Positions 51,736-60,755 are shown, numbered from the stretch's first letter. The stretch: DNA of 64,000 nucleotides from Candidatus Paceibacterota bacterium (GCA_035452965.1 DAOTCE010000008.1:96740-160739); one strand, 5' to 3'. Notes: generated from the letters alone by a model not told the origin. Numbers and translations: made by a program.

Positions 51736-53199
51736 CTAGAAAGTGAACATCACTTCCGCCCGCAGGAAGGACATCATCTTCTGGCTGATGTAAAAGTCGC
51801 CGGGGAACAGGAATTCGCTCCAGAGATGGCCCTTCATATGCCGGCTGAAGGTGTATTCCAGCATCCCTGACACGAAATGACCGCGGAAATTATTGTCGTT
51901 GTTGAACAATGGGGCGCCTCGGGTGGCCACGTTCCGGTCAGAGAACAACGCGTAATAACTGGTGCTGAATCTCAGGTTCTTAACTGGATACACCGTCCAT
52001 GTGGGGCCGACGCGGTAAAGGTTTGCCTGCTGCCCGATCCGCGCCTCCGCCGCAGTGCTGTAAAGCCCGATCTCACTCCAGCGCGGCCACCGGCCCCACA
52101 GTGAGTCAAACATCTCATCGCGCTTCGTATCCGGGTCGTCACCGGATAACGCCTCAAACGACAGGTCTAACCGGTTCTGCATTTTATCTTTGAACAGGTA
52201 GCTTACCTTGCTATTGAATCCGTACGCCAGCAGGTCCCGGTAGGAGCTTGTCGGTGCAGGGAAGTTGATTCTCGTGTCCGACTTTCGGCCAATCTGGTAA
52301 GCGCCTTCCAGCCAGTATTGCCAGTGATCATCCAGCATTCCGTGGATCCGGCCGCCCATGGTGTATATATCCGCGTCGTCGCCCACGGTCGGGTAGTGGA
52401 GCGTAACCCTGTCGTCGTTCTTGTAAATGAAGTAAAGGGCCATATTCGCCGCCTTGATGGAGCTGTTAGCCACTTGCAGGATCGCGCCCTGCTCGCGTTG
52501 GTCGCCTTGGTTGAGATTCTGGTTGTTGATGGTCGGCAGCCACGCGTCGTCTTTCGGGTCTTGAACGATCCCCATCGCTTCAATCGTCGTTTTCTGCTCC
52601 TTGAGCTCGTACTTAAACCGCGCTGCATCGAAGTAATAGGTCCAGGAACCGTCACTGGGCGTGCCATCGCTCAATAACCACCCATCTCCCGCCAGCGAGT
52701 CCCGGCCCGGAATAACATCCTGCCGCCCGACTTTTATGGTGGCTGGCAAGCCCGCGATGTTCGCGTATTGGACCCACAGGTTGTCAATGATCCCCTCCCG
52801 CATGTCCAGTCCCTGACGACCGCTCATTGGCGTATACCCCGCCGGCTTCATCCACTCGCGAGGTTCCGCCGCCAGCCGCGCGGAAAAGCTAAGGTCTTCC
52901 AGCGGCGTAACGGTGGCCCAGAGACGCGCCCGGAACCGGAAATAATCCTGCTCGTGCAAAGGATTGTTTCTGCTCAACGTGAGCAGGTTGTCGAAATACT
53001 CGTTGCGGACCCGGAAATCGCCGCCCCAATTCAACCACGACGTCGGATTCTTTATGTCATGGATCGCTTGCTCGGTTGAACTGAGCGTCGGCGGGGCCGA
53101 CTCCGGGGCTTTGGCAGTTGCCTGGGTGGTCTGGGCTGAGGCGACCCCCAGGGTCGCACCCAGAAACACAATGGTTAGTACTTGGGTTTTGGTTTTCAT
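51736..53199 (-). CDS. Alginate-export (AlgE)-like outer-membrane porin
   Basis: 487 residues with a signal peptide (VLTIVFLGATLGVASAQ). The mature part contains alternating amphipathic strands such as WGGDFRVRNEYFDNLL and DYFRFRARLWATVTPLEDLSFSARL, with the alginate-export-type block DNLWVQYANIAGLPATIKVGRQ. It ends in a terminal phenylalanine (VMFTF), as outer-membrane beta barrels do. It probably forms a channel for anionic or neutral oligosaccharides across the outer membrane; actual alginate transport is not shown. Divergent from the thioesterase gene, with 348 bases between them. Confidence 0.85.
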   Translation of the reverse strand: MKTKTQVLTIVFLGATLGVASAQTTQATAKAPESAPPTLSSTEQAIHDIKNPTSWLNWGGDFRVRNEYFDNLLTLSRNNPLHEQDYFRFRARLWATVTPLEDLSFSARLAAEPREWMKPAGYTPMSGRQGLDMREGIIDNLWVQYANIAGLPATIKVGRQDVIPGRDSLAGDGWLLSDGTPSDGSWTYYFDAARFKYELKEQKTTIEAMGIVQDPKDDAWLPTINNQNLNQGDQREQGAILQVANSSIKAANMALYFIYKNDDRVTLHYPTVGDDADIYTMGGRIHGMLDDHWQYWLEGAYQIGRKSDTRINFPAPTSSYRDLLAYGFNSKVSYLFKDKMQNRLDLSFEALSGDDPDTKRDEMFDSLWGRWPRWSEIGLYSTAAEARIGQQANLYRVGPTWTVYPVKNLRFSTSYYALFSDRNVATRGAPLFNNDNNFRGHFVSGMLEYTFSRHMKGHLWSEFLFPGDFYISQKMMSFLRAEVMFTF

Positions 53200-53547
53200 G
53201 TGTTGGATTAGCTGAGGGCGATTCCGCTCCCTGGAAAGCGGGTGCCGGCGCGTTCACTTGCTTTAAGGTTCTTGTTCACAATCAGGACCGTTCCCGGCCC
53301 GTTTATGCGCGCCTCTTAACGAGGCGGGCGACATTTTAGGCTCCAACGTCAAAGTGTCTAGCGTTATCCGGAGATTGTCGGACAATTTTCCCGCGTAGGC
53401 CCTGTGTGATATTTGGCCTTTAGTCCGCAAAATAAGGCAATCTGGCGCAAGGGTTTGCTGCCCGTGCTCCACCGCGCAGAACCGGGGCACGGCGCGCCGA
53501 CGCTCGATTTTGTTGAAGCCGCCCGCGTATTGGGCAATCCTGCCGCC
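53200..53547. other. 348-base intergenic region between divergent genes
   Basis: Contains one small hairpin (GCCTC-ttaac-GAGGC, 53311-53325) without a T-tract and no recognisable gene. It probably holds the divergent promoters of the porin and thioesterase genes, but no clear -35/-10 boxes were seen. Confidence 0.5.
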
Positions 53548-53976
53548 ATGACCAGGTTGTCCGATGTGCTGCAGTTGCGCGTCCGCTACAGTGAGACGGA
53601 CCAGATGGGGACCTTTTACAACTCGCGCGCGCTGGAGTGGTTTGAGTGCGGCCGCACCGAGTTGATGCGCCGCCGGTTGGGGATGTCCTACGCCGCGCTG
53701 GAGGCGCGCGGAATCTTCCTGCCGCTGGTCGAAGCGCACCTGGAATTCCGCGGGGGAGCGCGCTACGACGACCTGCTGGAGATTGCTTCCCAAGTCGAAG
53801 TATCGGGACGTGCCAGGCTGCGGTTTGAGGTCCGGATCCAGCAATGCGAGACCCGCAAATTGGTCGTCTGCGGCTACACCGTTCATGCCTTCACCGACCG
53901 CCAGGGGAAGCCTATTCGCCCGCCGCTGTGGTTCCTCGAACTGCTGACCCGGGCCGCGAACGTCCCGGCCAGGTGA
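53548..53976 (+). CDS. Hotdog acyl-CoA thioesterase (YbgC/4HBT family)
   Basis: 142 residues from ATG 53548. The hotdog fold is opened by LRVRYSETDQMGTFYNSRALEWFE, in which the conserved Asp of the 4-hydroxybenzoyl-CoA thioesterase group is present (YSETDQMG). The rest (GIFLPLVEAHLEFRGGARYDD, RLRFEVRIQ, FTDRQGKPIRPP) is typical. It hydrolyses acyl-CoA to free acid and CoA. It is 73 bases upstream of the first phenylacetate-CoA ligase gene on the same strand, so it may belong to the aryl-acid cluster, recycling CoA from excess aryl-CoA. Confidence 0.88.
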   Translation: MTRLSDVLQLRVRYSETDQMGTFYNSRALEWFECGRTELMRRRLGMSYAALEARGIFLPLVEAHLEFRGGARYDDLLEIASQVEVSGRARLRFEVRIQQCETRKLVVCGYTVHAFTDRQGKPIRPPLWFLELLTRAANVPAR

Positions 53977-54049
53977 ACGGACAACTAATGATTTGCCTCC
54001 CGCCCGCCTCGCTGCTTAGAGTTGCGCAGTTGCCAGAGGCTCGACTTTT

Positions 54050-55381
54050 ATGAGCAAACACTCGAAGAAATCAAACAGAAGCTTCCACCCGCTCAGCGCG
54101 CCAGATTACCTCCCGCTGCCGCAGTTGCGCGAGCTGCAACTCCAACGGCTCAAGCGCATCGTCACGCGCGCTTATGACCATGTCGCGCTATTCCGCAAGC
54201 GCATGGACGAGCGCGGTTTGACCCCCGAAGACCTGCAGAAGCTCGACGACCTCAGTGAACTGCCGTTTACGGAGAAGACCGACCTGCGCGACACCTACCC
54301 CTTCGGCCTGTTCGCCAGCCCGATGAACGAGATTGTCCGACTGCACGTCTCCAGCGGCACGACTGGCAAGCCCACTGTCGTGGCCTACACGCGGGAGGAT
54401 GTTCAAGTCTGGACCAACGTCATGCTGCGCAGCCTGGCCGCCTGCGGGCTGCATGAAGGCGATATCATCCAGAACGCGTACGGCTACGGCCTGTTCACCG
54501 GCGGACTGGGCGCGCATTACGGCGCCGAGGCGCTCGGCGCGACAGTCATCCCCATTTCCGGGGGCAACACCCCGCGTCAGTTGATGGTGATGAAGGACTT
54601 TGGGGTCACGGCCATCTGCTGCACGCCCAGCTATTTCCTCCACCTGATTGACCAGGCCCCGGAGGTCGGGGTGGACATCCGGGACCTGCGGCTGCGGGTG
54701 GGCGTCTTCGGCGCCGAGCCGTGGACCGAGTCCATGCGCCGCCGTATCGAAGCGGACAGTGGCATCAAAGCCTACGACATCTATGGCCTCTCCGAGATTG
54801 TCGGCCCGGGCGTCGCGATGGAATGCCAGTGTCAGGCAGGGCCGCACATCTTCGAGGATTACTTCTATCCCGAGACCATTAACCTCAAGACGGGCAAACC
54901 CTGCGAAGACGGCCAGGAAGGCGAGCTCGTCCTGACGACCCTCGGCAAGCAGGCGATGCCGATGATCCGCTACCGCACCCGCGACATTACGTCGCTGGCT
55001 TCCGAGACCTGCGAGTGCGGCCGCACGCTGCGCCGCATCAAGCGCATCGGGCGCCGCGCCGACGATATGTTCATCATCCGCGGCATCAATGTCTTTCCGT
55101 CGCAGGTCGAGACCGCCCTGCTCGCGGTGGAAGGGGCGCTGCCGCACTACCAGATCGTCCTGACGCGCGAGAAAGACCTGGACGTTATGGAAGTGCAGGT
55201 TGAGGTCACGCCGGAAGTGTTCAACGACACCGTCGGCGCGCTGGAGGCGCTGCAGAGCAAGCTCAGCAAGTCCATTGACACCATCGTGGGCGTTCGCGCC
55301 AAGGTGCGCCTGGTCCAGCCCCGTACCATCGCGCGGAGCGAGGGCAAGGCCAAACGCGTGATTGACCAGCGCAAGATGTAA
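54050..55381 (+). CDS. Phenylacetate-CoA ligase family, copy 1
   Basis: 443 residues, a usual length for PaaK. It has the ATP/AMP-binding loop LHVSSGTTGKPTVV, the aryl-pocket region QNAYGYGLFTGGLGAHYG, the adenylate motif DIYGLSEIVGPGVAMEC, and the C-terminal hinge/lysine region GKAKRVIDQRKM. A cysteine-rich stretch (ASETCECGRTLRRIKRIGRR) is conserved in this family. It activates aryl acids (phenylacetate, hydroxyphenylacetate or indoleacetate types) to CoA esters, or runs backward to make ATP during amino-acid fermentation. A tandem-ACT gene follows 17 bases later, and a near-paralogue with the same partner is at 58584. Confidence 0.93.
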   Translation: MSKHSKKSNRSFHPLSAPDYLPLPQLRELQLQRLKRIVTRAYDHVALFRKRMDERGLTPEDLQKLDDLSELPFTEKTDLRDTYPFGLFASPMNEIVRLHVSSGTTGKPTVVAYTREDVQVWTNVMLRSLAACGLHEGDIIQNAYGYGLFTGGLGAHYGAEALGATVIPISGGNTPRQLMVMKDFGVTAICCTPSYFLHLIDQAPEVGVDIRDLRLRVGVFGAEPWTESMRRRIEADSGIKAYDIYGLSEIVGPGVAMECQCQAGPHIFEDYFYPETINLKTGKPCEDGQEGELVLTTLGKQAMPMIRYRTRDITSLASETCECGRTLRRIKRIGRRADDMFIIRGINVFPSQVETALLAVEGALPHYQIVLTREKDLDVMEVQVEVTPEVFNDTVGALEALQSKLSKSIDTIVGVRAKVRLVQPRTIARSEGKAKRVIDQRKM

Positions 55382-55398
55382 CCCGAGGAGAATCAGCC

Positions 55399-55839
55399 AT
55401 GAAAGTCAAACAGCTCTCACTATTCCTGGAAAACAAACCCGGCGCGCTCAGCCGGCCCGTCAAGCTGCTCGCCAAAGCGAAGTTTAACATCCTGACGCTC
55501 TCCATCGCTGACACCGAGCAGTTCGGCATCTTGCGCATCGTCGTGCGCGACTGGCAAGCGGCCCGGCGCGTGCTGACCGAGGCGGGCTTCGTCGTCAAGG
55601 TCTCCGACATGGTCGCCGCGGAAGTGGCCGACAAACCCGGCGGGCTGGCGAAAGTCCTGGTAGCGGTGGAGAAGGCGCGCGTTAACCTGGAGTACATGTA
55701 CGGCTTCACGCTTAAAGCCGAAGGCACCGGCGTGCTGGCGTTCCGGTTCCGCGAGCCGGATCGTGCCATTGCCGCCCTGCGTAAAGCGGGCGTTCGCCTG
55801 CTCCGCAGCGCGGACTTGTTCCAACGGTTGGAGGAGTGA
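55399..55839 (+). CDS. Tandem ACT-domain protein, copy 1
   Basis: 146 residues preceded by a good ribosome-binding site (GAGGAG). Two ACT domains are visible: KQLSLFLENKPGALSRPVKLL (start of the first, with ENKPGAL) and AAEVADKPGGLAKVLVAVEK (start of the second, with DKPGGL). ACT domains bind amino acids and usually modulate a partner enzyme. Because it is in an operon with a phenylacetate-CoA ligase, it probably senses aromatic or other amino acids for the pathway; direct binding to the ligase is possible but not shown. Confidence 0.92.
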   Translation: MKVKQLSLFLENKPGALSRPVKLLAKAKFNILTLSIADTEQFGILRIVVRDWQAARRVLTEAGFVVKVSDMVAAEVADKPGGLAKVLVAVEKARVNLEYMYGFTLKAEGTGVLAFRFREPDRAIAALRKAGVRLLRSADLFQRLEE

Positions 55840-55887
55840 GCGGCGCCGCGGCGCGGTTTCGCTCGCTCCGTCCGACGCCCAGGCTCC

Positions 55888-56331
55888 TCAGCCCGGGATC
55901 TTCTCCGATTTCCGATACGCCATGCCCTGGAAGAGCGCGACCAGTTCGCCCGCGTCGTCCTTCACTTCCACCGTGTAGGAGCCCAGCTTGAAGTTGCGGG
56001 AGATTTCCCTTGCGTCGGCCCACAGGGTGCCGGTCTGGCCGGCTTTCATGAACGTGATGCTTACGTTGATGGCCACGGCGACCGTGCCGTGTGAATTCGA
56101 CGCGGCGGCAAACGCAAAATCGGCCAGCGTGAAAATGGCGCCGCCTTGCACCGTGCCATAACCATTCAAATGGTGCGGATGCAGCGTCATCTTGGCCCGG
56201 GCGTATCCGGGCGACACCGCCAGCAGTTCGATGCTGCAGCGATCGGCAAACCGGTCGTTCTGGAAGAAGCGTTGGAGGCTGGCGAACGCGTCACCGTGGG
56301 CAGCCGTGTGGGGCCGGGTTTCTTTGCTCAT
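55888..56331 (-). CDS. PaaI-type hotdog thioesterase
   Basis: 147 residues from ATG 56331 (GAGGCGAT just upstream decides the start). Hotdog fold: FQNDRFADRCSIELLAVSPG, then LHPHHLNGYGTVQGGAIFTLAD, whose HxxNGxGxxQGGAxFTLAD block is the PaaI signature, and VSITFMKAGQTGTLWADARE. It hydrolyses aryl-CoA or hydroxylated aryl-acetyl-CoA thioesters, relieving CoA trapping. It is the last gene of the minus-strand operon, 10 bases after iorB, so it fits the same aryl-CoA pathway. Confidence 0.9.
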   Translation of the reverse strand: MSKETRPHTAAHGDAFASLQRFFQNDRFADRCSIELLAVSPGYARAKMTLHPHHLNGYGTVQGGAIFTLADFAFAAASNSHGTVAVAINVSITFMKAGQTGTLWADAREISRNFKLGSYTVEVKDDAGELVALFQGMAYRKSEKIPG

Positions 56332-56341
56332 ATCGCCTCGC

Positions 56342-56821
56342 TCACCTGCTCGCCGCCTTGCGCCCGAGGAGAAAGGCCTGCCGATTGCCTTCGAAGTAAG
56401 TTTCCGCAAAGCCTGCGCGCAAGGCGGCTAGCCATTGTTCCTCGGTCATCGGCAGGTGCGCGCTCAACGCGCCCAGCAGCGCCACGTTCAGCGTCTTCTT
56501 GTTGGGTAACTGGTCCACGCTCACGGCATCGGGCGCGATCAGCACTCCGTCCGGGCGCAGCATGTGCTTCTGCGGCTCCAGTTGCGTCGGTTCAAGCACC
56601 AGCAGGAAGTCTGCCTCCCCGGCCGACACCATCGGGCTGAAAACCCGCCCGCCGAACCGTACATCGCCCGTCACCGAGCCCCCGCGCTGGCTCATGCCCT
56701 TGATCTCGCTCTTCTTGACGTCATACCCGGCGCGCAGCGCCACATCGGCCAGGATATCGGTGCCCTTCAGAACGCCCTGGCCGCCGATGCCGGCCACGAC
56801 GATGTTGGTGACTTTGTTCAT
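56342..56821 (-). CDS. iorB: Indolepyruvate:ferredoxin oxidoreductase, beta (gamma-type) subunit
   Basis: 159 residues from ATG 56821; the frame is open upstream into iorA but the sequence there is not protein-like. It has the pyruvate-ferredoxin-oxidoreductase gamma fold: NIVVAGIGGQGVLKGTDILADVA, EIKGMSQRGGSVTGDVRFG and DFLLVLEPTQLEPQKHML. With IorA it decarboxylates aryl-pyruvates to aryl-acetyl-CoA and reduces ferredoxin. It begins 17 bases after the iorA stop and is followed closely by a PaaI thioesterase gene, forming an iorA-iorB-paaI operon. Confidence 0.93.
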   Translation of the reverse strand: MNKVTNIVVAGIGGQGVLKGTDILADVALRAGYDVKKSEIKGMSQRGGSVTGDVRFGGRVFSPMVSAGEADFLLVLEPTQLEPQKHMLRPDGVLIAPDAVSVDQLPNKKTLNVALLGALSAHLPMTEEQWLAALRAGFAETYFEGNRQAFLLGRKAASR

Positions 56822-56838
56822 GGAAGCGTAACGCGTAT

Positions 56839-58467
56839 TTACGTCTGGCACGGAGCAGCCGTCCGGGCGGAGTCGCATTCGCAGCGCTGCTCCTCGTATT
56901 GCTTGAGTTGCTTGGCGATCAGGATGCATGGCCGCCGGGCAATAATCACTGCCAGTTCGCCGCTCGCCAGGCAGTCCGTCAGCAGGCGGTCAAATTCACC
57001 TGTGCCAAACCGTGGCTCGATCACATGCACCCGCCGGATGCCGAGCGAGCGGGCCAGGTCCTCCAGCACGACTTTGCCGGTGGGCTCGTGGCCCAGCGTG
57101 CGGCCCGTGCCGGGATGCTCCTGGTGCCCGGTCATCGCGGTAGTGGAATTGTCCAGAATGATCAACACATGCCCGTTGGGCGGCGGGTTATACACCATCT
57201 CCACCAACCCGCTGATGCCGCTGTGCACGAATGTGCTGTCGCCGATCACGCTTACCACGCGCCGCGCCTGGTCGGGCGGCAGCACGTGGCGCAAACCCAG
57301 CCCGACTCCCAGGCTCGCCCCCATGCATACGCACGAGTCAATCGCCTCGAATGGCTGGAGCACGCCCAGCGTGTAGCACCCGATGTCGCCTGCCACGATG
57401 CAGTCGTGCTTGCGCAGGGCCTCAAAGACAATGCGGTATTGGCAGGCGTCGCACAGTTGCGGCGGTTTGCCCGGCGGCGGGGCCGGCTCCGGACTGAGGT
57501 CGTTGTTGAGGATGCGCCGCACCCGGGGCACGTTCAGCTCGCCGAAACGGTACATGTCTGCCTTGCCCTCCACCGGAACCCCCGCTCCGCGGATCGCCTC
57601 AACGAGATACGGGTCGCCTTCCTCGACCACCAGGCAGCGTCCGACGCCTTTGGCGAACTGCGCGATCTGCTTGAGCGGCAGGGGATGAGTAAAACCCAGC
57701 TTGAGGACGCGGGCGTCGGGAGCGGCTTCCCGGACGTGCATGAACGAGATACCCGAGGTGATGATGCCCAGCCCCGAGCCGCCCTCCACCACGCGGTTCA
57801 ATCCACACGTCTCGTTCCACTCCTGCATGTCGGCCAGCTTCTGCCGCAGCCGCCGATGCGCGGGGCGGGCGTAAGCCGGGATCATCACCCGCCCACGGAT
57901 GTCCCGCTCGTAGTTGGCCAACCGGGGTGCTCCAGCCTGCGGACGAGGCTGCACCACCGTGTAGCTGTGGCACACGCGCGTGGTCACCCGGAACAGCACG
58001 GGAAGCTTCCAACGTTCCGAAATCTCGATTGCCGCGAACAGGAAGTCATACACCTCCTGCGAGTCGGAGGGCTCCAGCATCGGCAGGCCCGAGGCGACCG
58101 CATAGCGCCGGTTGTCCTGCTCGTTTTGGCTCGAGGCCATGCCCGGGTCATCGGCCGAGACAACGATCAATGCCCCTGTCACGCCGGTGTAGGCAGCCGT
58201 GAACAGCGGGTCCGACGCCACGTTCAGGCCCACGTGCTTCATCGTGCACAGCGCCCGCGCTCCGCCGAATGCGGCCCCGATGGCCACTTCCAAAGCCACT
58301 TTCTCGTTGGGCGACCATTGGGCATGCCCGCCCAGCTCGTGGAACGACTCGAGGATCTCCGTGGACGGTGTGCCCGGGTAGCCGGCCCCGAGCGCCACGC
58401 CCGCGTGCCGCGCCGCGAGCGCGAGGGCCTCGTCGCCGCTTAACAGAAGTCGGTTTGATTCATTCAT
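56839..58467 (-). CDS. iorA: Indolepyruvate:ferredoxin oxidoreductase, alpha subunit lacking the ferredoxin domain
   Basis: 542 residues, shorter than the ~600-650 usual. The N-terminal pyrimidine-binding half (LSGDEALALAARHAGVALGAGYPGTPSTEI) and the thiamine-diphosphate half (AGDIGCYTLGVLQPF, VVSVIGDSTFVHSGISGLVE, LDNSTTAMTGHQEHPGTG) are complete. The protein then ends in AKQLKQYEEQRCECDSARTA with no CxxCxxC cluster, so the usual C-terminal 2x[4Fe-4S] module is missing. iorB starts 17 bases later, leaving no room for a displaced in-frame ferredoxin. Electrons may pass to a separate ferredoxin. The gene is divergent from the second ligase gene, 116 bases away. Confidence 0.92.
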   Translation of the reverse strand: MNESNRLLLSGDEALALAARHAGVALGAGYPGTPSTEILESFHELGGHAQWSPNEKVALEVAIGAAFGGARALCTMKHVGLNVASDPLFTAAYTGVTGALIVVSADDPGMASSQNEQDNRRYAVASGLPMLEPSDSQEVYDFLFAAIEISERWKLPVLFRVTTRVCHSYTVVQPRPQAGAPRLANYERDIRGRVMIPAYARPAHRRLRQKLADMQEWNETCGLNRVVEGGSGLGIITSGISFMHVREAAPDARVLKLGFTHPLPLKQIAQFAKGVGRCLVVEEGDPYLVEAIRGAGVPVEGKADMYRFGELNVPRVRRILNNDLSPEPAPPPGKPPQLCDACQYRIVFEALRKHDCIVAGDIGCYTLGVLQPFEAIDSCVCMGASLGVGLGLRHVLPPDQARRVVSVIGDSTFVHSGISGLVEMVYNPPPNGHVLIILDNSTTAMTGHQEHPGTGRTLGHEPTGKVVLEDLARSLGIRRVHVIEPRFGTGEFDRLLTDCLASGELAVIIARRPCILIAKQLKQYEEQRCECDSARTAAPCQT

Positions 58468-58583
58468 TCGATGTTATCCGCGCGAGCTTAATACCTCATT
58501 CTTCGATCAAGGGACAACACTTTCCGCGCCTATTTACGGGCTGGACATCGCTGCCGCGAGGAGTATAAACACCCCTCACCAAA

Positions 58584-59876
58584 ATGTTTTGGGATCAAGA
58601 AACTGAAACACTGGCTCGGCCAACCCTCGAACAACTGCAGCTCAAGCACCTGCGGGACACTCTCGGGCGCGTCGCGCAACGCGTGCCTCTCTACCGCCAA
58701 CGATTTGCGGAGCTGGGCATCACCCCCGAAGCTATCAAATCGCTGGCCGACGTCCGGCGGCTGCCCTTTACCACCGGTGACGATCTGCGCGCCATCTACC
58801 CCGAGGGCATGTTGGCCGTGGACCGCGACGAGCCGGTGCGCTTGCACACCTCCAGCGGCACCACCGGCAAGCCCAAGGCGATCTTCTTCTCGCGCCAGGA
58901 CGTGGACAACGCCGCCGAGCTCATTGCCCGCTCGCTGGTCTCGACCGGGATCACCCGGAAGGACGTGCTCCAGAATATGATGAGCTACGGTCTGTTCACC
59001 GGCGGGTTGGTAATGCACTACGGCGCCGAGAAGGTCGGCTGCATGGTCATTCCCGCCGGCCCGGGCACCTCCGAGCGCCAGTTGATGCTGATGCAGGATT
59101 TCCGGACCACCGCCGTCCACATCCTCCCCAGTTACGCGCTCTACTTCGCCAGCTTTCTCGAACAAAAGGGCATTGACCCGCGCAAGGACCTGACGCTGCG
59201 CAAGGCCTTCGTCGGCGCGGAACCGCACACCGAGGAAACCCGCCGCCGCATCGAGCAGGCCTTCAACTGCAACGTCTATAACTCCTACGGCCTGACCGAG
59301 ATGAACGGCCCTGGCATCGCGTTCGAGTGCGAATGCAGAGCCGGGATGCACCTGTGGGAAGACCACTTCATACTGGAAATCATCAACCCGGCCACCGGCG
59401 AACCCCTGCCGGACGGGCAGACCGGAGAGTTGGTCCTTACCAGTCTCCGGCGCCAGGCCATGCCCATCCTGCGCTATCGCACCCGGGACATCACCTCCGT
59501 CATACCCGAGCCCTGCGAATGCGGGCGAACCCATCGCCGCCTGGCGCGCTTCACGGGCCGCTCGGACGACATGCTCATCATTCGCGGCGTGAACATCTTC
59601 CCGCAGCAGATCGAGCGGGTGCTGATGTCCTTCCCGCAGGTGGGACGCAACTACGTCATAGTCATCGAGGGCCTGGACGACATGACCATCAGAGTTGAGC
59701 TGTCGGCCACCGCCTTCGACGGGCAGGTCGAGCACCTGGCGGCGCTGCAGCGCCAACTGGTGGAGAAGATCAGAGCTGAGACCTGGGTCAGACCCAAGGT
59801 GGAGCTGCTTCCCGCCGGCACACTGCCCATCGCCGAGGGCAAAGCCAAACGTGTCATTGACAAACGTTCCCTTTAG
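58584..59876 (+). CDS. Phenylacetate-CoA ligase family, copy 2
   Basis: 430 residues. It has the loop LHTSSGTTGKPKAI, the pocket region QNMMSYGLFTGGLVMHYG, NSYGLTEMNGPGIAFEC, the Cys-rich PEPCECGRTHRRLARF and the C-terminal GKAKRVIDKRS. It is clearly related to copy 1 at 54050 but diverged throughout, so it may prefer another aryl acid. It shares a 116-base divergent control region with iorA, and a tandem-ACT gene follows 44 bases after its stop. Confidence 0.93.
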   Translation: MFWDQETETLARPTLEQLQLKHLRDTLGRVAQRVPLYRQRFAELGITPEAIKSLADVRRLPFTTGDDLRAIYPEGMLAVDRDEPVRLHTSSGTTGKPKAIFFSRQDVDNAAELIARSLVSTGITRKDVLQNMMSYGLFTGGLVMHYGAEKVGCMVIPAGPGTSERQLMLMQDFRTTAVHILPSYALYFASFLEQKGIDPRKDLTLRKAFVGAEPHTEETRRRIEQAFNCNVYNSYGLTEMNGPGIAFECECRAGMHLWEDHFILEIINPATGEPLPDGQTGELVLTSLRRQAMPILRYRTRDITSVIPEPCECGRTHRRLARFTGRSDDMLIIRGVNIFPQQIERVLMSFPQVGRNYVIVIEGLDDMTIRVELSATAFDGQVEHLAALQRQLVEKIRAETWVRPKVELLPAGTLPIAEGKAKRVIDKRSL

Positions 59877-59920
59877 TCGCGCATCGAGCATTGATCCAAC
59901 ATTCCAACGCCCCCCTCCTT

Positions 59921-60349
59921 ATGAGCGCCGTAAACCTGGTAGCCGTATTCGTTGAAAACAAGCCGGGCCAGACTGCCCGCATTACGCGGATGCTTGCTGA
60001 CGCGGGCGTCAACCTGAGCTGGCTCACCGTCGCCAACAGCGGCAGCTTCGGTGTGATGAAATTTCTGGTGGACCAGCGCGACCTGGCCGTCCGCACGCTC
60101 AAGGAGAAGGGCGTGATGGTCTCGCTGCTCGAAGTGCTGGCCGTCGAAGTCCCCAACCAGCCGGGTTCCCTGCAGGCGGTGGCTGATTTGCTGGGCCGCA
60201 GCAACATCAACCTCGAAAACTGCTCCGGTTTCGTTGCCAACAACCGCGCCATCCTGATTATTGAAGTCCCGGCCCTCTCCCAGGCCTGCCCCATCCTGGA
60301 ACAAAAGGGCTTCCGTCTCCTCACCCAGGAAGAGATGCTGCGGCTCTGA
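59921..60349 (+). CDS. Tandem ACT-domain protein, copy 2
   Basis: 142 residues from ATG 59921. Two ACT domains: NLVAVFVENKPGQTARITRML, here opening the first with ENKPGQ, and VEVPNQPGSLQAVADLLGR for the second. Same organisation as the ACT gene at 55399 and likewise immediately downstream of a CoA ligase. Probably an amino-acid sensor for the ligase or the IOR pathway. A hairpin terminator lies ~130 bases downstream, so the ligase-ACT pair is a two-gene transcript. Confidence 0.92.
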   Translation: MSAVNLVAVFVENKPGQTARITRMLADAGVNLSWLTVANSGSFGVMKFLVDQRDLAVRTLKEKGVMVSLLEVLAVEVPNQPGSLQAVADLLGRSNINLENCSGFVANNRAILIIEVPALSQACPILEQKGFRLLTQEEMLRL

Positions 60350-60755
60350 CCTCGCGCGGTACCCGGCTGAGCGGAGCGGCAAGACCTTCCGGGATGAACA
60401 ACCGGCCGGGAAACGCGAGCGCCCTTGGCCGCCTTTTGAAATGGCGCGCACTTCTGCAAGCAGGCGCCAGTACAACAAAAAAGCCGGAATTCGATTCCGG
60501 CCTTCTTGCCACATTCTACACCGAGAACAACCTTAAATCTTACCTTGATGCGGCGCCGCAGATTTACGCCTGTCAGTTACACACGGTCTGACTACTGCGC
60601 TTTTGCATCACTGACGCTACCACCATACCAGATTCCCCATTCCCGTCATGTCACCAGTTGTGGGGACAGGCCCGGTCCCCAGCCTGGCAGTGCTGAAATG
60701 TGCTGGAGGGAGTTCCGCTTGCGGGAGGTTACGCTTTGGGGTTAACTCCTGCCCA
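60350..60755. other. 406-base intergenic region with a terminator
   Basis: Contains the hairpin at 60483-60501 and otherwise no gene or repeat. The stretch before 60756 has no clear sigma-54 or sigma-70 promoter. Confidence 0.55.
60478..60508 (+). terminator. Rho-independent-type terminator after the second ligase-ACT pair
   Basis: Stem GCCGGAAT-tcg-ATTCCGGC (60483-60501), preceded by a run of A and followed by CTTCTTG. The flanking A-rich and T-containing stretches would also allow function on the minus strand. Confidence 0.6.

Noticed and set aside
53311..53325. GCCTC/GAGGC hairpin as a terminator or riboswitch
   Set aside because: Only five base pairs, no T-tract and no larger conserved structure around it.
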